Source: Gallionellaceae bacterium (GTDB lineage: Bacteria > Pseudomonadota > Gammaproteobacteria > Burkholderiales > Gallionellaceae). Taken from it: a DNA stretch of 14,243 nucleotides. This document shows, piece by piece, positions 1 to 5,687 of this stretch. The stretch is from assembly GCA_003151655.1 (NCBI GenBank), contig PLYB01000235.1, positions 1-14,243 of the forward strand, given 5' to 3'. The translations under genes were made by a program, and so were the position numbers. Below the pieces are notes generated by a model. It was not told the DNA's origin. It ran no database searches and was given only the letters and a program-made list of their open reading frames with translations. The number at the start of each line of letters is the position of its first letter. Position 1 is the first letter of the stretch.

Positions 1-1651
1 CGGTTAGTTCTGTCGTGACGTTTCCTCCAGTCACCGTAACGTTGATACCCGTCGCACCTGTCGCTTGAGAAATGATGTCGCCAAGCGAGCCGCTGGCATT
101 GTCAACGACTGTGGCGTTGGATGACAAGGTGATCTGATTACCTGTTTGTGCGCCAGATAGGTCGCTTGGCGCTTGGCACGTTAGACTTGTGTCACTTCCT
201 ACACTGTAGGTGTTGCCTGAGCCGATGACGCTTGCTATGGCACCATCCGCGAGTGAGACGTTGGCATCGTTCAACGTACTCGCTGCGGTTTGACCAGAGA
301 TTGTGGCTGAAGTGCTAAATCCTGCGGGGGATGAATCAGCGGTGACGGTACTTTGTATCATCCCGCCTATATCGGGTGTTTGAGCCGTTATGCCAGATAT
401 GCCGCCACTTGTGTTATAGCTGATGGCTAAGCTCGATCCATTTCCGCTGGAAGAGGATACTGTAGTTGCGCTGCCCGTGTTGGTAATCGTATCTGCGCCG
501 TATGCAGATGGAATAAAAAAGTTCAGTACCGATTGCCCAGCAGATTGTATGAGCGAGGAAATCATATTGGACAAAGTTGAGTCGCTTCCGAGCGGACTTA
601 CGCCTGTGCTTGCCCCCGTTGTTTGATCGTAGTTGAAGTTGACTCCACTGCCGTTCGGGTTGATCAGCATACTTGGGTTGCCGTTCGCCCCGCCGTTCTG
701 GATGATCAGACTTTGACCATTGCTCTGAATGTTGTCTCCGGTGGGTACGATATAGTTCGGGCCTCCTCCGGCTGCAATAGATATTGATCCAGTACTCGGG
801 TTATATGACACTCCAAAATCTTGCTGTCCGCTTGCTCCTGGATATGAGATAAATACCTCGCCATTGAGGGTTGATGCGCCAACTGCACACCCGGTTGTTG
901 AGCTTGTTGGCTGACTCCCATCTGCTAGTTGCCCGATAATAGTTTGCCCGTTTGGGAATGTAATTGATTGAATCTGGTTGTTTGCGCCCATGCTTGGAGA
1001 TAAACCCAAAATCAGGAGACTGTCATATGACAGTCTGGCTTGCGCGAAATTGTTGGTTCCCGTAGCCAGTTCAAGCGCTGCGGCGGTGTAGTCACCAGTT
1101 TGCACGGCGTTTTGCAAGTCAGCAATCAAGTTTGGACCAAGAGCTGTGTGTCCAGGCGATGTACCTGTATTGTAGATAGCATCCAAGACACCCTGCTGGG
1201 TGCTTGGCGATAGTCCGTTATAAACATCCATCCCCAAACTGTTTTGCGCAAAAGTTATGTCATTGTTGAGGTGAGCCTGAATAAGTGATGCTGCCGCCGT
1301 CTGTACGTCTTCTATAGTCGTACTTGCCCCCAATGAAGTATCAAGCTGAGTTCCCAATGTGCTTGTTGGACTCTGCGCAATATCTGACCATTGCTGTTGG
1401 GTTAGATTAAGACCAAGAGTTGCTAAGCTGCTAATCGTCTGATCTGCAAGTGAGCCAGATGGTATGGTTGTTAAGTCTGGGAATTGTTTGGCAAGACTGG
1501 TTAAATTAGTGCCATAGCCAAAATTAATTGTATTTGTCGATTTCTCAAAATAGACAAAATCTGCACTTGTGCTTCCTGTATATAGTGGGCCGTTCTCAAA
1601 AAAGCTTGCTTGCTGGATATTATTACTAAGCACAACAGTCTGATTGCCCAT
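1..1651 (-). CDS. Large secreted-type protein with lysozyme-like N-terminal region (C-terminus beyond window)
   Basis: An open frame runs from an ATG at 1651 to the left edge with no stop, giving 550 codons and no C-terminus. The start is set by a GGAGG 8 nt upstream. There is no N-terminal signal peptide, as expected for a type I secretion substrate. Residues 40-50 (INFGYGTNL) resemble the TIGYG segment of T4-type (GH24/pesticin-like) lysozymes. Residues 115-196 follow the rest of that fold, including a Q-x-LDAIYNTG helix (152-163) and LQNAVQTGDYTAAA (179-192). The usual catalytic Glu context (D/N-E-G before TIGYG) is not evident, so activity is uncertain. From about residue 200 the protein is rich in Gly, Ser, Thr and Asn with beta-type repeats, typical of large extracellular proteins. 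It lies 12 bp downstream of the LprI-like gene in the same operon. Lysozyme-like is a judgement by eye; large repetitive exoprotein is safer. Confidence 0.6.
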   Translation of the reverse strand, partial: MGNQTVVLSNNIQQASFFENGPLYTGSTSADFVYFEKSTNTINFGYGTNLTSLAKQFPDLTTIPSGSLADQTISSLATLGLNLTQQQWSDIAQSPTSTLGTQLDTSLGASTTIEDVQTAAASLIQAHLNNDITFAQNSLGMDVYNGLSPSTQQGVLDAIYNTGTSPGHTALGPNLIADLQNAVQTGDYTAAALELATGTNNFAQARLSYDSLLILGLSPSMGANNQIQSITFPNGQTIIGQLADGSQPTSSTTGCAVGASTLNGEVFISYPGASGQQDFGVSYNPSTGSISIAAGGGPNYIVPTGDNIQSNGQSLIIQNGGANGNPSMLINPNGSGVNFNYDQTTGASTGVSPLGSDSTLSNMISSLIQSAGQSVLNFFIPSAYGADTITNTGSATTVSSSSGNGSSLAISYNTSGGISGITAQTPDIGGMIQSTVTADSSPAGFSTSATISGQTAASTLNDANVSLADGAIASVIGSGNTYSVGSDTSLTCQAPSDLSGAQTGNQITLSSNATVVDNASGSLGDIISQATGATGINVTVTGGNVTTELT

Positions 1652-1663
1652 GTCTGGCCTCCA

Positions 1664-2935
1664 TTAGTGAGAAATTTTTACAACATTGGATGCGAAATAG
1701 CAAACATCATCCATCTGTGAACCATTTTTAATTCGGTAAACGACTGCATCCCCATCATCACGAGCGGTGAAAATGGGTCGATTGTGAAATAGATAAACTC
1801 TTTGGATTGTTGATTTCCCAATTCCTATATCTGTCTGAACAATTTCACCGAGCAATACTTTGGAGAATTCTTCACCTGTGTGATCTTTCTCAAAATAGTA
1901 ATCATCAGAAATTAATGTCTCTGCATGTATATCTTGGTCGCCGCCCCATCTGAAATCTGTAGCGAAGGCCAATTTATTATAGGAAGTGCCTGCACTACAG
2001 CTTTTCCTGTAATCATCAGGTGATGCGGCGTCATGTGAAAAAAAATCCTGACTACATGCTGTCAAAATATCCTCTCCTGGTTTTGAAATATAAATATTTG
2101 AGCTATAGTCACCATGACTAGCAAATGGATAATCTCGCAGCAGCACAGTCTGCTCAGCCACATTTGGATCGAGCCTCAATTTGTAAAACACAATCGAATC
2201 ACCGAGATCACTTGGCTTTGATTTCTCAGTGGGAATATATTTGTGTTGTTCATCGCGCAACGGCAGTGGAGGTACAAATCCAGCCTTGATGAATATCTCT
2301 GGGTAATAGTCTTCCCAATAACCTTTGTAACTGGGGTGAGCTTGAGAACGAGCTTTGTATTTTTTATCTTTTTTGTTTTTATCCCACAATTGCTGATAAA
2401 CCTGAAGAATGGGTTTGCAGATCGAGTCGTCTTCGCTGTATATCAATGTCACTTTGTCGCAGAGGGATTGAGGTGTACATAAAGATGTTTTCTGGTGTGG
2501 TGAATGTTTTTTAGGATGTGTTGAGTGCGACTGATCATCATTGATTTTGCCATTCTCGCCAGTAACAGGCGTGAGCAAAGTTAGCATATTCTCTGCCCCA
2601 TTGATCGCAATTCCACTCTCTAGCAGCTTGCTGATGCGATCCTGATAAGACAACTTCAGGCACTCCGCATCCTTACATAGATTGCGCACTTCTTTCAGCC
2701 ACTTCTGCTGATCTTCGGTTGCCTTCCGGTTGTTGTCGCTTTGCTCAAGCGATTGCTGGTATGCTTTACTTAAAGTACCATCCAGCTTCATAAGTTCATC
2801 ATCGTCACAGATGAGCTTATCAATTTTAGATGCTGTATTACTACAATTTAAACTCGCAGCTTGCGCTGATATTCCAAGGACAAGCCACCACATAATTACA
2901 ATTGCTGACTTCATTTTCCCGTTAAATATTTTCAT
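1664..2935 (-). CDS. Exported protein with N-terminal LprI/DUF1311 lysozyme-inhibitor-like domain
   Basis: This 423-residue protein has a signal peptide: Lys-rich start, hydrophobic IVIMWWLVLGI (12-22) and a likely cleavage after AQA (24-26). Residues about 29-110 match the LprI/DUF1311 pattern: LNCSNTASKIDKLIC, then an LDGTLSKAYQQSL helix, QQKWL and two further Cys. In LprI this family was linked to lysozyme inhibition, but most members are uncharacterised. Residues about 150-423 are soluble, with several Cys and many aromatics; I do not recognise them. The start at 2935 has only a weak upstream GGAT; the in-frame ATG at residue 8 would also give a good signal peptide. The gene immediately precedes the lysozyme-like exoprotein, so a protective or accessory periplasmic role is possible but inferred. 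Confidence 0.75.
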   Translation of the reverse strand: MKIFNGKMKSAIVIMWWLVLGISAQAASLNCSNTASKIDKLICDDDELMKLDGTLSKAYQQSLEQSDNNRKATEDQQKWLKEVRNLCKDAECLKLSYQDRISKLLESGIAINGAENMLTLLTPVTGENGKINDDQSHSTHPKKHSPHQKTSLCTPQSLCDKVTLIYSEDDSICKPILQVYQQLWDKNKKDKKYKARSQAHPSYKGYWEDYYPEIFIKAGFVPPLPLRDEQHKYIPTEKSKPSDLGDSIVFYKLRLDPNVAEQTVLLRDYPFASHGDYSSNIYISKPGEDILTACSQDFFSHDAASPDDYRKSCSAGTSYNKLAFATDFRWGGDQDIHAETLISDDYYFEKDHTGEEFSKVLLGEIVQTDIGIGKSTIQRVYLFHNRPIFTARDDGDAVVYRIKNGSQMDDVCYFASNVVKISH

Positions 2936-2966
2936 ATTTCATCCACTGAAGCATTATTCTTCGGAA

Positions 2967-3170
2967 CCATCTTATAGAACCGCCGGCATGCTGGTAGCAG
3001 CCTTGTAGCAGTTCATTCAGGGTGTTCTTGCTGGAATCGAACGGCCACATGATGTCGCCTATCTGCACGGAAAGATTGGCCTGCTGAAATTGCTGCCACA
3101 GCCCCACCAGCCGTAGCATGGACTGGGAGAGTTTGCTTGAGAGCATCTGAAATACGGTAAGCATGCCGAT
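2967..3170 (-). pseudogene. Decayed fragment of a HlyB-type (type I secretion) ABC transporter
   Basis: One frame encodes the end of the HlyB membrane domain, MLSSKLSQSMLRLVGLWQQF, closely like the family's F-N-M-(x)5-APV-x-RLAQ-x-WQ-x-FQQ segment. It then jumps to what looks like the start of the nucleotide-binding domain: NLSVQIGDIMW followed by SSKNTLNELLQ, where an intact protein has LSI-x-x-GE-x-IGI-x-G and SGSGKSTL-x-KLIQ. About 60 residues between these parts are missing, and the Walker A glycines are lost (PFDSSKNT). No N-terminal peptidase or TM helices lie upstream, and no ABC signature or Walker B follows. It is a remnant, not a working transporter. It lies beside the large exoprotein, so a once-complete secretion locus is likely. 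Confidence 0.65.
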
Positions 3171-3276
3171 AGGTTGGTTAGATGTTTTTTGTCTCATTCC
3201 ATATAGTACCGATACCAAAATATTCCTATGATAACAATGCTTGTTTAGGATAATATTCCGATTCCATAATTTTTTA

Positions 3277-3296
3277 ACCTATCAGGATAGATAGGT
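3277..3296. promoter_or_regulatory. Lux-box-like operator upstream of luxR
   Basis: The 20-bp element ACCTATCAGGATAGATAGGT has 7-bp perfect arms around a 6-bp centre. It matches the length and the ACCT...AGGT ends of LuxR-family boxes (classic form ACCTGTAGGATCGTACAGGT). It lies 342 bp before the luxR start and just past the 5' side of the minus-strand secretion locus. It is followed by AGTTTTATTTT (3297-3307), which also follows the box at 5582-5601. Which direction it serves is unclear. Confidence 0.6.
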
Positions 3297-3410
3297 AGTT
3301 TTATTTTCTGGGCTGTGGCAGGACTTCACACCTAAAATCGTTTTCCGTTGTCAGAAATATGTCGTCCCATTCAGGACGCTCAACGGGTGCCTTGCCTATA
3401 TATTTTCAAG

Positions 3411-3446
3411 AATTGCCTATGCATTTTATTAAATGCATAGGCAATT
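3411..3446. repeat. Perfect 16-bp inverted repeat with 4-bp loop
   Basis: Arms at 3411-3426 (AATTGCCTATGCATTT) and 3431-3446 are exact reverse complements around TATT. The stem is AT-rich and no T-tract follows, so an operator for a dimeric regulator is more likely than a terminator. It lies 193 bp upstream of luxR. The CCTATG core recurs elsewhere in the quorum-sensing block (4715-4720, 4762-4767, 4808-4813). Confidence 0.7.
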
Positions 3447-3638
3447 CGGCATATTGAATAATACCTCCTTATGCTTTATGGTTATGCTTATTGGCTGACA
3501 TAAACATGCGGCCAACAAATACTTTGGATTGTTCGGCACAGAGTATTAATTACGCCCAGATAACACCAAGCTCTCATAGAAGGAGCTGGTATCGGGTGAT
3601 ATTAAAAACAAATCTATGCATAAGGGGGGACCTTGCAT

Positions 3639-4367
3639 ATGAAATCCACAGAACGGTTTGCAGACCTGATGGCTTGCAACTCAGTGAATACTTGGCGTGA
3701 TCTGATTTTCAAGCTCGGCGGGGACTTCGGCTACGAACAGACCCGCCTTGCAATTCTTCCTGATCCCAATGCGCCGATAGAGGCAGAGAATGCTTTTCAG
3801 CATGGCAATTATAATTCTGACTGGCTCAACAAATACACTGCAGAGAAGATGCATTATATTGACCCGACCTTTGCCCATTGCTTAAACAAAACGATCCCTT
3901 TGATCTGGGCACCCGAAATTTTCTCCGGCAAAAAGCAGAATGAAATGTATGAGGAAGCGTGCGGGTATGGAATCAGATCGGGTGTTACCTTGCCCATTCA
4001 TGGCGCAAAGGGTGAATTGGGTATAATTTGCTTCGTGACCGACACTAAGCCTGGCAAGAGCTTCCAGCGGGATGCTTGCAATACACTTCCTGAGCTTTCA
4101 TATTTTCGTGATTTCATCTTTGAAAGCTCGCTTCAGTTTTTAAGACCTCCGACAACGCCAGAAATTATCCCTGACGTCACACGCTGTGAACATGAATGCC
4201 TCAAGTGGTGTTATGCCGGAAAAAGTTCTAGTGCTATCGCACAGATATTGAACTGTGCCATTGCAACAGTAGATTTTCATTTCACCAATTTGCGAAAGAA
4301 GTTCGGTGTCGCATCTCGACATCAAGTGGTAGTCAAGGCATTACGCCTTGGGTTGCTCCAGCCATAG
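3639..4367 (+). CDS. luxR: LuxR-family acyl-homoserine-lactone receptor/regulator
   Basis: This 242-residue protein has the normal LuxR/LasR size. The N-terminal autoinducer-binding domain (about 15-165) shows the conserved ligand-pocket residues: W62 and Y66 in DWLNKY, Y73-x-D75-P76 (HYIDP), W90 (PLIW) and G-I-R-S-G-V-T-L-P-I-H-G (111-122). The C-terminal DNA-binding domain (about 180-240) shows E184, L188, G194, then IAQIL, TVDFHFTNLRKKFGV and R227, the standard LuxR helix-turn-helix. The start at 3639 is chosen for AAGGGGGGA ending 8 nt upstream; a TTG six bases earlier is less likely. It converges on rsaL with an 11-bp gap, and luxI lies beyond. It is expected to bind the LuxI product and act on the lux boxes in this window. 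Confidence 0.95.
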   Translation: MKSTERFADLMACNSVNTWRDLIFKLGGDFGYEQTRLAILPDPNAPIEAENAFQHGNYNSDWLNKYTAEKMHYIDPTFAHCLNKTIPLIWAPEIFSGKKQNEMYEEACGYGIRSGVTLPIHGAKGELGIICFVTDTKPGKSFQRDACNTLPELSYFRDFIFESSLQFLRPPTTPEIIPDVTRCEHECLKWCYAGKSSSAIAQILNCAIATVDFHFTNLRKKFGVASRHQVVVKALRLGLLQP

Positions 4368-4378
4368 TTCTGCGATTA

Positions 4379-4636
4379 TCAACTGTTGTTGTCGGGCATG
4401 TGCTGCCTGCGCCGTCGCCTTGCACGCCATAAATCGCTATCGGTGATGGTTCCTTCAAAATAGAGTTTCAACAGTATTGCGATGGGTTGCGGAATTTTCA
4501 TGCCCATCTCAAAGCGACTCCCGCGAGTCTGCGTCACCCCGAATCTGGACCAAAATCGAAGCTGGCTTTCCCTTCGTGCCTTGCGATATTCACGTAAGAC
4601 ATCGGGAGCCATAATTTTTTCTTTCTTTTCTGCCAT
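4379..4636 (-). CDS. rsaL: RsaL-type repressor of the autoinducer synthase gene
   Basis: The 85-residue product is close to the size of P. aeruginosa RsaL. It has the family helix-turn-helix: RKARRESQLRFWSRFGVTQT (18-37), then RGSRFEMG and IPQPIAILLKLYFEGTITD. The Arg-rich tail (71-77) may add DNA contacts. RsaL proteins repress the linked synthase gene and buffer quorum signalling. The gene lies between luxR and luxI on the opposite strand, as in lasR-rsaL-lasI, so it is divergent from luxI and shares its promoter region. The ATG at 4636 has GGAG 9 nt upstream. A stronger AGGAGG precedes an in-frame TTG five codons upstream (4651), giving a 90-residue alternative. Confidence 0.88.
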   Translation of the reverse strand: MAEKKEKIMAPDVLREYRKARRESQLRFWSRFGVTQTRGSRFEMGMKIPQPIAILLKLYFEGTITDSDLWRARRRRRQHMPDNNS

Positions 4637-4760
4637 TTGCAGTTGCTCCAAGCAATCCTCCTCAAATAATCCAGTTGAAGCATTAAACAGCAAACAAGCA
4701 ATATGGTTTGCTTGCCTATGATCTTGACCACCAATTCTGCTACAAAACTCATTTTAAAAA

Positions 4761-4780
4761 ACCTATGTAGGTTGATAGTT
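4761..4780 (+). promoter_or_regulatory. Lux box in the rsaL-luxI intergenic region
   Basis: ACCTATGTAGGTTGATAGTT is an imperfect 20-bp dyad sharing 13 positions with the 3277-3296 box, including ACCTAT at one end and GATAG near the other. It lies 79 bp before the luxI ATG. Candidate -10 elements are TATTAA (4793-4798) and CATAAA (4800-4805), so the box would overlap the -35 position, as in LuxR-activated promoters. It could also serve divergent rsaL. Confidence 0.6.
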
Positions 4781-4798
4781 TTACGATTTAGCTATTAA

Positions 4799-4814
4799 GC
4801 ATAAATTCCTATGC
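4799..4814. promoter_or_regulatory. Small dyad at the luxI promoter, possible RsaL operator
   Basis: GCATA (4799-4803) and TATGC (4810-4814) form a 5-bp inverted repeat with a 6-bp spacer at the likely -10/+1 of luxI, where RsaL would repress. Its arms are opposite in order to the TATG...CATA form I recall for RsaL of Pseudomonas, so the assignment is weak. Confidence 0.25.
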
Positions 4815-4858
4815 GTTCTGGGTATCCAGTCCACTCAAAACTCATAGGGAGAAAACTC

Positions 4859-5449
4859 ATGCCTCAACTGATTAAAGTCGCATCAAGAAAAGAGTTTGCC
4901 AGTAAAGATTTGTGGGAGATGCATCGTTTTCGCGCCAAGATCTTCAAAAACAGGATGGGATGGGAAGTGCCCGTAATCAGCGGTATGGAGATCGATGGTT
5001 ACGACGCTCTGGATCCTTATTACCTGATGATCAGAGGTGCTTCGAATGGGTTGAGAGGCTGCATGCGAGTACTGCCGACTGTTGGCCCATATATGCTGAA
5101 AGATACCTTTCCGGAATTACTGCACGGTCATTCGGCCCCGGAAAATCCAAAAATATTGGAATTAAGCCGCTTCGCCGTGGATGCAGACGAGCAGCAAGGG
5201 TTCGGGTTTTCTGAACTGACTTTGAATTTAACACGCGAACTGGTCAAGTTCGGCGACAAGATGGGCATAGAACGTTATGTTGCAGTCACCACACCATCAG
5301 TTGAACGCTTAATGCGACGCGCAGGGCTTGCCATCACCCGCTTCGGGCCGCCGATACGGATAGGAGTGGAGAATGCGGTCGCAATAGATTTTGATATCGG
5401 GGAGCAAACACACGAAGCTCTGTTTGGAAAAGTCATGGAGGCTGCTTGA
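4859..5449 (+). CDS. luxI: LuxI/LasI-family acyl-homoserine-lactone synthase
   Basis: This 196-residue enzyme joins S-adenosylmethionine and an acyl-ACP to make N-acyl-homoserine lactone in the cytoplasm. All the near-invariant LuxI residues fall at or near their usual numbers: R25, F29, W35 (MGWEV), E44-x-D46, D49, R70 (GCMRVLPT), F84, E101 and R104 (ELSRFAV). The C-terminal part, VAVTTPSVERLMRRAG then RFGPP and IGVENAVA, is strikingly LasI-like. Thr at 144-145 in the VTT motif is the type linked to 3-oxo-acyl substrates, so a 3-oxo, perhaps long-chain, signal is inferred. The start at 4859 follows AGGGAG by 7 nt; the in-frame ATG at 4811 adds 16 unmatched residues from the promoter region and is rejected. 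A lux box lies upstream, so autoinduction is expected. Confidence 0.95.
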   Translation: MPQLIKVASRKEFASKDLWEMHRFRAKIFKNRMGWEVPVISGMEIDGYDALDPYYLMIRGASNGLRGCMRVLPTVGPYMLKDTFPELLHGHSAPENPKILELSRFAVDADEQQGFGFSELTLNLTRELVKFGDKMGIERYVAVTTPSVERLMRRAGLAITRFGPPIRIGVENAVAIDFDIGEQTHEALFGKVMEAA

Positions 5450-5496
5450 GAAAATATTTTACACAGCTATCAATTTCTGCAACAGATTGTGCATGT

Positions 5497-5528
5497 ATCA
5501 CAAGCCTTCTGAGAAGAAGGCTTGTGAT
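5497..5528 (+). terminator. Terminator-like hairpin after luxI
   Basis: ATCACAAGCCTTCT (5497-5510) pairs perfectly with 5515-5528 around a GAGA tetraloop, 48 bp after the luxI stop. Only a short CTT follows, not a real T-tract. It may be a weak terminator or an mRNA-stabilising 3' hairpin. Confidence 0.5.
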
Positions 5529-5562
5529 CTTAACGAATACGCATCCAACCAAAAATATTAGT

Positions 5563-5620
5563 ACAAAATAAAACTTTGTATACCTGTCTGCCTTGACAGG
5601 TATACAAAGTTTTATTTTGT
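5563..5620. repeat. Perfect 26-bp inverted repeat, bidirectional terminator form
   Basis: Arms 5563-5588 and 5595-5620 are exact reverse complements around a 6-bp loop (TGCCTT). The inner 15 bp (CTTTGTATACCTGTC) form the stable stem. The outer ends give AAAATAAAA on the left and TTTTATTTT on the right, as in a bidirectional Rho-independent terminator for luxI read-through and for any opposing transcript. The central 20 bp is a lux box (5582-5601). The element thus seems to combine operator and terminator. Confidence 0.8.
5582..5601 (+). promoter_or_regulatory. High-symmetry lux box upstream of the redox operon
   Basis: ACCTGTCTGCCTTGACAGGT has 7-bp perfect arms around a 6-bp centre and is the best match here to the classic ACCTGT...ACAGGT lux box. 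It also contains an exact TTGACA (5593-5598). A candidate -10 GAAAAT lies at 5624-5629, which would put the box centre about 42 bp before the transcription start, the usual LuxR activation geometry. The first operon gene starts at 5688. Direct control by the LuxR in this window is inferred. Confidence 0.7.
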
Positions 5621-5687
5621 GCTGAAAATATCAGAGCAAAATGGAACATCGCCAATCCCCGCGCTTCTCACTTTTAAGGATGATTTT

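Larger units (their letters stand above)
3171..3638. other. Regulatory intergenic region between secretion remnant and luxR
   Basis: This 468-bp AT-rich stretch has no convincing coding frame. It holds a lux-box-like dyad at 3277-3296, a perfect 16-bp inverted repeat at 3411-3446, and the luxR ribosome binding site (AAGGGGGGA at 3622-3630, 8 nt before the ATG). A confident sigma-70 promoter for luxR could not be picked by eye. Confidence 0.7.

Noticed and set aside
3411..3446. Reading the 36-bp palindrome as a Rho-independent terminator
   Set aside because: The stem is AT-rich, has no T-tract on either side and does not follow a gene end.
3491..3700. 69-codon plus-strand frame before luxR
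   Set aside because: It overlaps the luxR start in another frame, has no good ribosome site and its sequence resembles nothing.
4811..4858. Upstream ATG for luxI
   Set aside because: It lies within the likely promoter/transcription-start region, has no Shine-Dalgarno, and LuxI numbering of conserved residues fits exactly from 4859.
5619..5687. In-frame GTG start giving the ferritin-like protein 23 extra residues
   Set aside because: The GTG is the end of the 26-bp inverted repeat and has no ribosome site; the ATG at 5688 has AAGGA 7 nt upstream and the family-like sequence follows it.
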